From Desulfallas sp. Bu1-1 (lineage in GTDB: Bacteria > Bacillota > Desulfotomaculia > Desulfotomaculales > Desulfallaceae), in contig NZ_JADNRQ010000021.1 of assembly GCF_015594625.1 (NCBI RefSeq), positions 1 through 52,385 on the forward strand: 52,385 nt of DNA, given 5' to 3'. The notes beneath the pieces were generated by a model. That model saw nothing but the letters and a program-made list of their open reading frames with translations, made no database searches and was not told where the DNA came from. Below are positions 9,437-18,198 of the stretch, piece by piece (positions within the stretch are counted from its first letter, which is position 1; every line of letters starts with the position of its first letter). A program made the translations under genes and the position numbers.

Positions 9437-10267
9437 CTACTTTTGATATATTATGGCATTCTTCAACCGCACCATTTTATAAACAGAGGTTACCCGGCTC
9501 ATGGATTCCGAGTGACCCAAGAACATGTATCCACCCTCGACAAGCGCTGCATGGAAGTACAGGGCCACTTCCCGGCGAGAATTATCATCAAAGTAAATCA
9601 ATACATTGCGGCAAAATATGGCGTCAAAATTGTCCATACGCTCCATGGCGGCGCTATCAAGCAAATTTAGTTGATAAAATTTAACATGGCTTGCCATTTG
9701 AGCGGACAACTCATACATTTGCCCTCGCCGGCGAAAGTATTTTCCCATGTATTCATTCGGTACATCTTTGACCGAGCGTTGACCGTATAGCCTCGTTTTG
9801 GCCCTGTCCAGCACGTCGGTGTTGATATCAGTGGCATGAATTTCAAATGTCACCGGCGCGGATACTATCCCTTCCGTCATCTCCTTCAGGATAATGGCCA
9901 GTGTATACGGCTCTTCGCCTGTAGAACAGCCTGCAGACCAGATTTTCAACTTAACCGGGTTCTGCCCCTGTGCTGCTTTTTTTTCCAGCATTTTGGGAAT
10001 AACTTCTTCGGCGAAGCATTTCAATTGGGGATACTCGCGAAAAAAGTATGTCTCGTTCACCGTCAGGGCATTAATTAGTTCCTGCCACTCTTTGTTTGAA
10101 CTCTCAAAACGCAAAGACAAAAAATAGCCTTGAAAGCTCTGGTGGCCGGTGGCGGCCATGCGGTCACGCACCCGTTTTTCCACGTAATATTGTTTATTAT
10201 CCTCAAAAAAAATGCCCGATTTACGATAAATGTAGTCTCTTATTTTAACAAACTCGTCAAACGTCAA
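9437..10267 (-). CDS. cheR: Chemoreceptor glutamate methyltransferase CheR
   Basis: A 276-residue protein with the CheR N-terminal helical domain followed by an S-adenosylmethionine fold: WSAGCSTGEEPYTLAI is the SAM-binding loop, IHATDINTDVLDRA follows, and IFCRNVLIYFD is the catalytic-side motif. It methylates glutamates of MCPs and opposes CheB. Full length for the family, directly behind the HEAT-repeat gene. Confidence 0.95.
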   Translation of the reverse strand: MTFDEFVKIRDYIYRKSGIFFEDNKQYYVEKRVRDRMAATGHQSFQGYFLSLRFESSNKEWQELINALTVNETYFFREYPQLKCFAEEVIPKMLEKKAAQGQNPVKLKIWSAGCSTGEEPYTLAIILKEMTEGIVSAPVTFEIHATDINTDVLDRAKTRLYGQRSVKDVPNEYMGKYFRRRGQMYELSAQMASHVKFYQLNLLDSAAMERMDNFDAIFCRNVLIYFDDNSRREVALYFHAALVEGGYMFLGHSESMSRVTSVYKMVRLKNAIIYQK

Positions 10268-10273
10268 TTCATA

Positions 10274-10855
10274 TCACCTTCTCTTCTGCGGGTGACCTAT
10301 TTTTTTTAACGCTTCGGCCACGGCATAGTGAAGAAAAGGATCTTTGAAACGCCGGCCGGCTTGCTCAAGGCACCTGACATCCGTCACCCGGCTGCCCATT
10401 TCCCCCAAATACTCCACCGCTGCCGCCACTACATTAACATCGGAATCATTATTGACAACCTCTTGCAACAGTGAAACGGCCTTCCTATATTTGGCCTCTC
10501 CCAGCACATTCACGGCAAAAAGACGCAGGTCGGGGTCGAAAGATTGCAACAGTTCCTCGACCACACCAGATGCGGTTTCACCCAGTCCCTGCAATATTTC
10601 CACAGCCGCATTTCTCACCCAGGCATCGGCGCTCTCCAGCAGTTGAACCACCGCTTCCGCCACTTGCGGCGTGTTTATCCGGATCAGCGCAGCTACCGCC
10701 GCCTCTTGAACCAAACGGCTGTGTTCATGCGTTAATAAATCCACCAGGGCATTAATTGCCGTCTCATTCCCCTGCTGCTCCAGATGGCGCAGAGCCGCCA
10801 GGCGTTCCTTTTCACTACCCTCTTTCAACTTGGTGAGCAGATTGTCAATATTCAT
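10274..10855 (-). CDS. HEAT-repeat protein of the chemosensory cluster
   Basis: A 193-residue all-helical protein built from HEAT/PBS-lyase-type repeats of about 31 residues (AINALVDLL, QVAEAVVQLL, ETASGVVEELL, KAVSLLQEVV). The start ATG at 10855 is chosen because GGAGGTG precedes it by 7 nt; an upstream ATG would overlap cheB. The family provides binding scaffolds; in some alternative chemosensory systems such proteins modulate CheR or CheA. Its position between cheB and cheR suggests a role in receptor adaptation, which is inference. Confidence 0.85.
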   Translation of the reverse strand: MNIDNLLTKLKEGSEKERLAALRHLEQQGNETAINALVDLLTHEHSRLVQEAAVAALIRINTPQVAEAVVQLLESADAWVRNAAVEILQGLGETASGVVEELLQSFDPDLRLFAVNVLGEAKYRKAVSLLQEVVNNDSDVNVVAAAVEYLGEMGSRVTDVRCLEQAGRRFKDPFLHYAVAEALKKIGHPQKRR

Positions 10856-10878
10856 TTTGAGCACCTCCGGCCAAGACT

Positions 10879-11949
10879 TTACTTTAGGGCTTCCATAATG
10901 CGCTCCGCTACCTGATATGAAGGCACAAGGTGCTGCACGCCGCCCCGCAAATAAGCTTCCCGGGGCATCCCCCACACCACTGCCGTTTCTTCCGATTCCG
11001 CTATGGTCACCCCGCCGCCCCGGCGTATTCGCACCATCATGTCCGCCCCGTCGTCACCCAAGCCGGTAAGCAGCACGCCCACCAGGCGTTCCGGTCCCAA
11101 TGCTTTATAGAAGGATTCCATGGTTACATGAACGGAAGGCATAAAAAGCGTATCTTTCGGTTCCCGGGAAATAAAAAGCTTTACCCCTTTGTCAACCTGA
11201 TTATGGCTTGCTTTAAGGTGATAACCACCCCTGGCCACATATATTACACCCTGCTCCAGCACATCTCCATTGGCGGCTTCCTTGACCCGCAGCCGGCAAT
11301 GTTGATTCAACCTTTGCGCAAAGGGAGCCGTAAACCCTGCCGGCATGTGCTGGACAACCACCACCGGAGCAGGGAGATCAGGCGACAGAAGCGGCAAAAT
11401 ATCCATCAGCGTTTTGGGCCCGCCCGTGGAAACACCGATGATTACAACTCTTTCTATATTTACATTTGCAGGCGCCGTAACGGTTTTTATTGGAGCTTGT
11501 TTTTTCTCCCTAATCTTTTTCTGTTCCGGCCGGAATTTAGCGGGGCGGCGGCTATTTGCCGCCGCCCTCACCTTGGCTTTAATTTCTTCTTTTATTTTAA
11601 ATATTTCTTGAGAAACAGTGCCGTCCGGTTTGGATATGAAGTCCACCGCCCCGAGTTCCAGGGCTTCAAATGTGGCCAGCGCCCCTTTTTGGGTAAGCGA
11701 TGACAGCATCACCACCGGGCAGGGAGCCTGCGCCATGATATACTGCAACGCTGTTATCCCGTCCATGCGGGGCATATTGATATCCATGGTGATAACCTGC
11801 GGTTTTAGTGATATGGCCTTATCCACCGCCTCCTCGCCGTCCCTGGCGGTATCCAGCACCGTCATATCCGGCTCTTCATTGATGATTTGCTTGATATACT
11901 TACGCATCAAGGCCGAATCATCAACCACAAGCACCCCGATTTTTTCCAT
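10879..11949 (-). CDS. cheB: Receptor methylesterase/deamidase CheB
   Basis: A 356-residue protein with an N-terminal receiver (DD at 10-11, phospho-Asp56 in MDINMP) and a C-terminal esterase with the catalytic serine in GVSTGGP, histidine in VQHMPAGF and the GLGDDGADM aspartate motif. It removes methyl groups from MCP glutamates when phosphorylated by CheA. Complete and typical. Confidence 0.96.
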   Translation of the reverse strand: MEKIGVLVVDDSALMRKYIKQIINEEPDMTVLDTARDGEEAVDKAISLKPQVITMDINMPRMDGITALQYIMAQAPCPVVMLSSLTQKGALATFEALELGAVDFISKPDGTVSQEIFKIKEEIKAKVRAAANSRRPAKFRPEQKKIREKKQAPIKTVTAPANVNIERVVIIGVSTGGPKTLMDILPLLSPDLPAPVVVVQHMPAGFTAPFAQRLNQHCRLRVKEAANGDVLEQGVIYVARGGYHLKASHNQVDKGVKLFISREPKDTLFMPSVHVTMESFYKALGPERLVGVLLTGLGDDGADMMVRIRRGGGVTIAESEETAVVWGMPREAYLRGGVQHLVPSYQVAERIMEALK

Positions 11950-11968
11950 CCACGGAACACCACCTGAT

Positions 11969-13471
11969 TTAATTCATCTCACTTGCTTGAAACAAACCGG
12001 ACGCGTCGTCATCATCCGCCAGGATTACTTTGGCCATATCTAAAATAATCACCATCCGCCGTCCCCCGGCAAGTTTTCCCACTCCCTTGATAAAGGCCGT
12101 GTCAATACGCGTATCGAGCATCTCGGGCACCGGTTCGATATCGGCGCAACTTATTTTTACAACTTCCCGCGCCGAATCCACAATCAGCCCTGTACGCTGG
12201 CCGTCCAGGTTTATTACGACAATGCGCGACTGTTCATCGCGACTATACTGTGATAGATTGAATTTCTTTCGCAAATCGATCACAGGTAAAATCGCGCCCC
12301 GAATGTTAATTACTCCCTCAACATAATTTGGAGCTTTGGGAACCCTGACCACTTGAGGTACGCGAATGATTTCCTGCACCTGAGTTATACTGGCGGCAAA
12401 TTCCTCATTATCCAGCCAGAATGTAACCAGCTGTTCTTCGTCATCCGATTGCACGGTACTTTGTATTTCCTGTTCAGAGTCCATGTTCTGAGCAGTGAAC
12501 TCTATCATTTCCTCCAGCGAGAAAAGACGGGCGGGATCCAGTATATAAACCAGGCTCTGATTCTTACTTTTGCAAACCCCGGTAATTTCACTTGTTTTCC
12601 TGGTGCGCAGCAGATCAGGCACCGGGGCAACAGCCTCGGAGGAAATGCGTAACACCTCGTTTACCGCATCCACGGCCAAACCTACGGTAAGGGTTTGCCC
12701 GGAATGTTTGATTCTTACAACGACTATCCGGGATCTTTCGTCAAAACCGGACTGTTCCAGACCGTACAAACTACGCATGTTGACAATGGGCAAAATGCGC
12801 TTGCGCAAGCTGATCAAGCCGTCGACATACTCCGGCGCGTTGGGTACCCGGTTGATTACGGAAGGCACGTGTACAATCTCTTGTACATGTGCAATGGGTA
12901 TGGCGTAATCCTCCAGGGCCACACGAAAGTTTACAAATTCCTCAATTTTTTCTGTTGCCTGGCTTTCGGTCATCTGGGCGCTGCGACCGGTATTTTCCTC
13001 CATCTCCGACCGTGCCCCGTCGTTGGTTGAAATGTCCTTTTCCGCCTGGCCAAACAGATAAGCGGGATCAATAATCATTACCAAACGCTGCCCGTTATTC
13101 AGCTTGGCTACACCTTTTAAAAATTTTTCCCGGCCGTCTTTTTCAGCGGTAATTTCCTCGATCTCATCGGCATTAACTGTGATTACCTCGGATACCCTGT
13201 CTACTACATAGCCCAGTTTGTATCCATGAAAGTCCAACACCGCCACGCGGGTTGCATCTGTATGATCCGCACGGGGCAGGCCAAACTTTCTCCGGCCGTT
13301 GATAACAGCCAGAATATTGTTGCGCAAGTTGGCCAAACCTTCAACATGGTCAGGGGCCTTCGGCAGGTGTACAATTTGGGGCATGCGGATGATTTCCTGC
13401 ACATAATCTATTTCAATACCATAGTTTTCCTGTCCGAGATAGAAGGTGACCAGTTGATTGGTTACAGTCAT
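11969..13471 (-). CDS. cheW: Triple-domain CheW coupling protein
   Basis: A 500-residue protein made of three CheW domains (about 5-150, 180-325 and 345-490), each with the signature pattern VQEIIRxPxxVxxxPxAPxxVEG and an R(K)xILPVI(D/N) strand. Normal CheW has one domain. A three-headed adaptor can bridge several receptors and kinases and may rigidify or nucleate the array. It lies between the tandem-hairpin MCP and cheB, 12 bp from the former, in the same operon. Confidence 0.93.
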   Translation of the reverse strand: MTVTNQLVTFYLGQENYGIEIDYVQEIIRMPQIVHLPKAPDHVEGLANLRNNILAVINGRRKFGLPRADHTDATRVAVLDFHGYKLGYVVDRVSEVITVNADEIEEITAEKDGREKFLKGVAKLNNGQRLVMIIDPAYLFGQAEKDISTNDGARSEMEENTGRSAQMTESQATEKIEEFVNFRVALEDYAIPIAHVQEIVHVPSVINRVPNAPEYVDGLISLRKRILPIVNMRSLYGLEQSGFDERSRIVVVRIKHSGQTLTVGLAVDAVNEVLRISSEAVAPVPDLLRTRKTSEITGVCKSKNQSLVYILDPARLFSLEEMIEFTAQNMDSEQEIQSTVQSDDEEQLVTFWLDNEEFAASITQVQEIIRVPQVVRVPKAPNYVEGVINIRGAILPVIDLRKKFNLSQYSRDEQSRIVVINLDGQRTGLIVDSAREVVKISCADIEPVPEMLDTRIDTAFIKGVGKLAGGRRMVIILDMAKVILADDDDASGLFQASEMN

Positions 13472-13483
13472 TGCTTTCTCCCC

Positions 13484-15430
13484 CTAACCTTGCTGTAGTT
13501 GGTCGGCTAGGGCGGCTATTTCCTCTATGGCGCGGCTCAGTTCACGGGCGCCGGCAGACTGCTGCCTGGCTGCGGATGCAGCCTGTTCCGTAGCCGACGC
13601 GGCTTCATGGGCGGCTGCGGAAATCTGTTCCACTGCTTTCTTGGCCTGTTCAATGGCCGCCTGGCTATCGGCCGCATTTTCAGCAATTTCCTTCGCACCG
13701 TTTAATATAACCTTCATTTCCGCCTCGATTTGCTCCAAATCAGCTGTGGTTTTCCTGGCTTTTTCCGTTTCCTGCCGGGCCTCGTTGGCCACCTGTTCCA
13801 CATCACGCAGCACGGTCATTATCTGGTCCTGAATCGCTTTTACCATATCCTTGATTTGCTCGGCGTTGCGCGCACTGTCCTGCGCCAGGTTGCGAATATC
13901 CGAGGCTACGACGGCAAACCCCCTGCCGTACTCGCCCGCACGGGCAGCTTCAATGGCGCCGCTGACGGCCAGCATGTTTGTCTGGATGCCTACATTGACG
14001 ATGGTATCTACAATTTTATCAATTTTTCTGGCACTGACATCCAATTCTTTTAATTTTTTTAGGTTCTGAAGGTTTGCTTCCAGTGCCGTACTAATACCGG
14101 CTATTAATTCATCTGTATTAACCTTGTTCTTTGCCAGCAAATCCGATAAGTTGGTGACTTTTTGCAGAGAAATCTCGGCTTTCTCGGCTATATTGGTTAA
14201 CTCCTGTTCCACCCGGGCGCAAATAGAAGCAGACTCTTCACAGGACTTGGATTGTTCCTCGGCGCCCTGGGCCGCTATGTTCAGGGCTGACATAATCTCA
14301 TTGGCAGAGCGTTCAACTTGCTCAATGGCCGCGGAAAGCTCTTCCGCAGCGGCCGCCAACCCCTCGGAGGATTTGCTGATATCGGTGGATGATCTTAATT
14401 CCTCCGCCATTTCCGCCAGTTCAACCGCACTGGAACCAATATCCTCCAGGGCCTTAACCTGCTGTTCCACCGTGCCGGAAACTTCCTGGGAGGCCTGGGA
14501 TTGTTCCTCGGCCGCCTTGGCAATATCGGCTGCACCCTGCTGAAATATTTTGACGCTCTGCAGAGATTCACCGGATAAATTGTTTATTTCATGCGCCGCG
14601 CTTACCACATCATTCATGTCTTCGCCAATCTGCACCAGACCTTGCGAAATCGCCTGGCCTTTTTCCGACTCCTTCCTAACTTCATCGGCGGCGCTGTTAA
14701 TATCTTTGGCAATAACATTGACGTCACGCTGAATATTACTCACCAGTTCGCGAATATCATTGGCGGCCTTTTCCGAAATCTCAGCCAGCGTGCGCACCTC
14801 ATCGGCCACCACGGCAAACCCCTTGCCGTGTTCACCGGCCCGTGCCGCCTCAATGGCCGCGTTCAGCGCTAAAAGGTTTGTCTGGTCGGCTATCTTAACC
14901 ACTGTGCTGATAATGTTGCCTATCTCTTCGGCCTGGTTTTCCAGTTCACCGACCAGCCTGGCCGACTCAGCGTTCGACTGGGCTGCAACATTAACGCTAT
15001 TTACTATTTTTTCTATATCAGCCGAAGTTACCCTAATGATATTTTGGATGGCCTGTCCACGCTCCAGGGCTGTGCCAGCATTCCTTGCCGCCAGTTCAAC
15101 GCCCTTGGTTATCTGGTTGATGGCGGCCAGTGATTCCTGGGCCGCGCTGCTTGACTCTTCCGCCCCCGATGCAATTTGTTCCACAGCAGCCCGTAATTCT
15201 TCCACCGCACTGGTGGATTCCTCCACGTTGGATGACAACTCTTCTGTCGCAGCAGCGAGTCTTTCAGCGATTTGTTGCTGTTTGGCAAACGTGCGGGCCT
15301 GCCTGCGCTGGGCCTCCAGCTTTTTGGCCAGTTCTTTTTTGTTCGCCTCCGACTCCTGAGCCTTACCGTCGTGCTTTTTGCCCGGGTCTTCCTGCGGCAG
15401 GGGCGCTAGTTTTTTACCGTTTCCACTCAT
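13484..15430 (-). CDS. Soluble MCP with two signalling hairpins
   Basis: A 648-residue coiled-coil protein without membrane helix or recognisable sensor domain. A basic, Lys/Glu-rich N-terminus is followed by two complete MCP signalling modules: tip 1 [19 protein letters not shown] (about 190-208) and tip 2 [19 protein letters not shown] (about 485-503). Each tip could bind CheA/CheW. First gene of the operon; RBS GGGAGGG, 6 nt from ATG. Two tips in one chain plus the three-domain CheW next door suggest an unusual cytoplasmic array. Confidence 0.93.
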   Translation of the reverse strand: MSGNGKKLAPLPQEDPGKKHDGKAQESEANKKELAKKLEAQRRQARTFAKQQQIAERLAAATEELSSNVEESTSAVEELRAAVEQIASGAEESSSAAQESLAAINQITKGVELAARNAGTALERGQAIQNIIRVTSADIEKIVNSVNVAAQSNAESARLVGELENQAEEIGNIISTVVKIADQTNLLALNAAIEAARAGEHGKGFAVVADEVRTLAEISEKAANDIRELVSNIQRDVNVIAKDINSAADEVRKESEKGQAISQGLVQIGEDMNDVVSAAHEINNLSGESLQSVKIFQQGAADIAKAAEEQSQASQEVSGTVEQQVKALEDIGSSAVELAEMAEELRSSTDISKSSEGLAAAAEELSAAIEQVERSANEIMSALNIAAQGAEEQSKSCEESASICARVEQELTNIAEKAEISLQKVTNLSDLLAKNKVNTDELIAGISTALEANLQNLKKLKELDVSARKIDKIVDTIVNVGIQTNMLAVSGAIEAARAGEYGRGFAVVASDIRNLAQDSARNAEQIKDMVKAIQDQIMTVLRDVEQVANEARQETEKARKTTADLEQIEAEMKVILNGAKEIAENAADSQAAIEQAKKAVEQISAAAHEAASATEQAASAARQQSAGARELSRAIEEIAALADQLQQG

Positions 15431-15659
15431 TGTTAACCCTCCCTAAATTAATCGTTATTCTTGGCTATTATTAGGTAATAACTTCCCGAATAAATCATTT
15501 ATTAATTAACGATCTTCTCATTTTCAGTAAAAAAACCGGCCACGATAGCCATGACCGTTAAAACTCTCCCTGCATAATGTTTAAGCAGCATGGCAGTCAT
15601 AGCTAAAAACCTTAGACCCATTGCTTTGCGTCCCGGCCTTTCGACCGGTTTGCCCTGTT

Positions 15660-15885
15660 TTTTGCTTTTAAGAAAAACAATGGAAAAGAACTGTGTGGTG
15701 GAGAACGGAGAAGAAGATGAAGATGAAGATGAAGATGAAATAGCTGGTCGGCTAAAAGCAGGCGTGAAGAAATAAAGTGGAATACATTCCATAATTTAAC
15801 TAATTTAGTATATTTACCCCCCCCCCCCCCCCCCTCGAACATATGTTTGTTATTGTTCTTTGTTTCATCATAATCACCTCAAATC
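15660..15885 (-). repeat. AT-rich leader repeat, copy 2 (18-C tract)
   Basis: Sister of 1725-1912, with the same order of elements. It differs by the length of the C run (18 against 7) and by an expanded GAAGAT repeat. On the minus strand a good ribosome binding site (GAGGTGATT) precedes ATGATGAAACAAAG, and the frame then enters the G tract, so slippage would change the reading frame of any small peptide made from it. Confidence 0.6.
15836..15849. promoter_or_regulatory. LexA/DinR-box-like palindrome, copy 2
   Basis: CGAACATATGTTTG matches the Gram-positive SOS-box consensus at all positions and is conserved in both leader copies. It lies about 400 bp before the chemosensory operon and 250 bp before the divergent lipoprotein gene. 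A regulatory role is possible but unproven. Confidence 0.4.
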
Positions 15886-16099
15886 CGTATTATTTTAATC
15901 ATTTAATTATATATGATTTTATATTTTATCTAAATTCGACTAAATTATACATTATTTTCTTATGAATTGCAAAAATTATTTTTATGCGCTATAGTCAATT
16001 TTTCATTGCAAACCAAATCCTGCCCTAAAGAACAACTAACGCATAAATAACCGGAACAAAAGGAATATTATAGCTAAAAAACAAGGGGTTGTTGTAACA

Positions 16100-16762
16100 A
16101 TGAAGAAAGTTTTACCACTAATTTTAATCGTACTTTCCATCACCATTTTCGGGTGTAACGCCCAAAGAAAACCGGTACCCCGGGACCAACCCGAAAAGGT
16201 GATTCCCCAGGAATCAACCATTGGATTCCGCGAGGTGGACCTGGAACAGGTTCCCACACCAGTCAGGAATATCGTTACCGCCATGTCGGACAGGCAAATG
16301 ATAACCTGGACAAGCGCGGGCAATAACAATTACATCATATTAAACTCCGGACCGGACGATGAAAACATCAAAGTGGACAAAGTTGTTCAGCGGGTCCCCA
16401 GGCAGGATTTTCTGTGGCTCGACGTTACCCTAACAGAGGTTGAAAAAAAAGGTGACACCCGGTCGGAACCCGTGATTATCAAACTGGACCGGACGGATAA
16501 GGCCGTTAACGGGGTGGGGTTTGAATCAAGGGATGCGGATGAGGTGGAAGAAGAAAAAACTCCGGCCAAAGCACCGGAAGCGGCGCCCGGACCCGCCGCC
16601 AAAGCACCCGTTAGCCAGGTGAAACCCGCTCCGGGAGGGGAACAACCCGAGCCCGCTGCACCAACCAGGGAAATCACCCCTGAAAAGGCGCAACAGCAAC
16701 AGCAGCAGCAAAATCAACTACAACAAGAGACAGAAAAAGAAAAACAAGATCAAAAACAGTGA
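16100..16762 (+). CDS. Lipoprotein of unknown function
   Basis: A 220-residue protein with a lipoprotein signal peptide (hydrophobic residues 5-17, lipobox IFGC, Cys19). Residues 35-135 form a compact, possibly beta-rich domain. The rest is disordered: Pro/Ala-rich from about 150, ending in a Gln/Lys-rich tail. It would be anchored to the outer face of the membrane. I do not recognise a family. It is divergent from the chemosensory operon and shows no operon partner. Confidence 0.8.
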   Translation: MKKVLPLILIVLSITIFGCNAQRKPVPRDQPEKVIPQESTIGFREVDLEQVPTPVRNIVTAMSDRQMITWTSAGNNNYIILNSGPDDENIKVDKVVQRVPRQDFLWLDVTLTEVEKKGDTRSEPVIIKLDRTDKAVNGVGFESRDADEVEEEKTPAKAPEAAPGPAAKAPVSQVKPAPGGEQPEPAAPTREITPEKAQQQQQQQNQLQQETEKEKQDQKQ

Positions 16763-16793
16763 TTTGTGGACTGTTTTTTCACCGCATCAACCG

Positions 16794-17189
16794 TTAACAC
16801 AAAATACCGGGAACAAGCAAGTTGAACGAAAAGCCCCGGGCTCGCAGATACACGGGTCCCGGGGCACATGACCTTACGAAGGGTTGCCATCTAATCACAT
16901 TGGCTATGTATATCAATTTCCTCTTTGACCTTAAAACAACAGCTTCGGCCTCCCCACGATCAAGATCCATTTGAAGCATCGAAACGGCAAGGAGATTTTT
17001 TACCTCCATTTTTATAATCCATGGGGCATTGGCAACTTCTTTAACACCAGGTCTGCCGGCTCCTTCCAAAACTACCTCATTGTACACGGCAGTAGGTATA
17101 ATTATTGTCCCGAATAAGATATGCAAAAGCTCTAATTCATTGATCCTGGACAAAGCAATAACAGGTGTTGAGTTAGAGACGACCTTCAT
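16794..17189 (-). pseudogene. Truncated PIN-domain toxin (DUF3368-like)
   Basis: The first 80 residues are a PIN-domain ribonuclease of the DUF3368 kind: VSNSTPVIALSRI carries the first catalytic acidic/Ser pocket and DRGEAEAVVLRSK the central acidic motif. The last third, which should carry the final aspartates, is replaced by unrelated residues after a rearrangement near 16930. The start overlaps the antitoxin's end by 17 bp, the usual arrangement for a toxin-antitoxin pair. Probably inactive. Confidence 0.7.
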
Positions 17190-17465
17190 TTTGCAAGAAC
17201 TCCTTGACTGTCGATAAATCCTCCTCTAACTCATGGACATCGTAGTTAAGTGGTATATTATGTGTTGCCATAAAATCCAAGAAATCTTGTTTAGATACAT
17301 TAGCTAGTTGAGCCGCCTTGCCCAAAGATAAGCTGCCATCAGCATAAAAAGTTGCAGCCAACCTTTTCAATGCTTCAGCTTTGATTAGTTTTGCCTTAGA
17401 GATCGTCCTTTATAGAATAATTCTTTAGGCAACTCAAATTCTATTTTTATTGTCTCACCGAACAT
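17173..17465 (-). pseudogene. UPF0175 antitoxin with a frameshift
   Basis: The complete gene is recognisable: start ATG at 17465 behind AGGAGG, N-terminal MFGETIKIEFELPKELF, then a one-base frameshift near 17405, then ISKAKLIKAEALKRLAA and the family core LGKAAQLANVSKQDFLDFMA and HNIPLNYDVHELEEDL. UPF0175 proteins are small DNA-binding antitoxins paired with PIN toxins. Translation from the internal Met at 17370 would still give 65 residues including the helix-turn-helix. The shift could be a real mutation or a sequence error. Confidence 0.75.
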
Positions 17466-17604
17466 GTTATTACGCCTCCTAAGTCAAAAACGATCTTTTG
17501 TAAGATTATACCATAAACCCCCCTTACCCTCAACTGCCATCTATATTCAGGCTGTATCGCCTAACCCCCTTTTTTTGTAATTTACCGCTGGAGATGGCGT
17601 TGTC

Positions 17605-17763
17605 CTAAGAAAGCCAGGCAAGACGCACCAGGGCATCAGCCTCCCCCAAGTCCCTTGGTTTTCTACGCGGAGCACTTCTATCTATCATTTTTAAGGCGGT
17701 AATGGAGTCTCTCTTAACTTGATCTTTGAAATCTTTATACTTTACCCGTCTCATTGTATCCAT
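17605..17763 (-). CDS. Small basic protein, unknown
   Basis: A 52-codon frame (ATG at 17763, TAG at 17605) rich in Arg/Lys, beginning MDTMRRVKYKDFKDQV and ending ALVRLAWLS. There is no convincing ribosome binding site. It could be the tail of a decayed gene in the island between the toxin-antitoxin remnants and the MITE. Not recognised; low confidence that it is expressed. Confidence 0.3.
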   Translation of the reverse strand: MDTMRRVKYKDFKDQVKRDSITALKMIDRSAPRRKPRDLGEADALVRLAWLS

Positions 17764-17877
17764 CTACTAATTAAGGGTAGCACTTACATCCATATATAAC
17801 CACTTTAACATATTTAAACCAATGACAAAAGCTTTTATTAACTTTTGTATTCCTTAAATTATATTGTAGCAAAATAT

Positions 17878-18188
17878 TGATTTAACTGCAAAAACACCAC
17901 AGCGGCAGGCGATCCGGCGGATTTCTAGAGTGAGTGGAACACTGGATGCGGAATAGCGGTCAGGGGACACACCTCCTCTTTAGGGCAAAGCTTTGGGGTC
18001 GGAGGTATGTCCCCAACGATACCGTCATATCCCAAGAGTCATGACCCCTTAGGGCGTGAAGAAGTAGTTAGGCAGTAAGTTGCAAGCGTTAACTACAAGC
18101 TTCATCGTCCTTAAGAGTAAAATTGTGAAACGAACGAATGAAACCGCCGGAGCGCCAGATACAAGTAACGGTTTTTGCAGCGAAATCA
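17878..18188 (+). mobile_element. MITE-like element, copy A (311 bp)
   Basis: Terminal inverted repeats TGATTTAACTGCAAAAAC and, at the other end, TGATTTCGCTGCAAAAAC (reverse complement), flanked by a 4-bp target duplication ATAT (17874-17877 and 18189-18192). It encodes no protein. A second copy in inverse orientation lies at 39600-39848 with its own duplication, and a single end at 25921-25958. Copy A carries an extra internal hairpin (17963-18014). Its transposase must act in trans and is not in the window. Confidence 0.88.
17963..18014 (+). repeat. Hairpin nested in MITE copy A
   Basis: The imperfect inverted arms GGGGACACACCTCC and GGAGGTATGTCCCC enclose 24 bases. This block is replaced by about 9 unrelated bases in MITE copy B, so it is a separate insertion or was deleted there. 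The arms look like the REP-type palindromes often linked to TnpA-REP (RAYT) transposases; that link is inference. Confidence 0.6.
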
Positions 18189-18198
18189 ATATTTCATT

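Larger units (their letters stand above)
15431..16099. other. Gene-free leader upstream of the chemosensory operon
   Basis: No credible gene is seen in these 669 bases. Contents: the operon's ribosome binding site and an AT-rich putative promoter zone (15435-15520), a (GAAGAT)4 hexanucleotide repeat at 15713-15739, a C18 homopolymer at 15817-15834, a LexA-box-like palindrome at 15836-15849, and a very AT-rich part to 16020 that may hold the promoter of the plus-strand lipoprotein gene. Short open frames through the C tract look like products of the low-complexity sequence. Confidence 0.7.

Noticed and set aside
15502-15842. Overlapping minus-strand frames through the C18 tract with Ser- or His/Leu-rich repeats
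   Set aside because: The residues come from the homopolymer and hexanucleotide repeat; the frames have no supported start and the sister leader does not keep them open.
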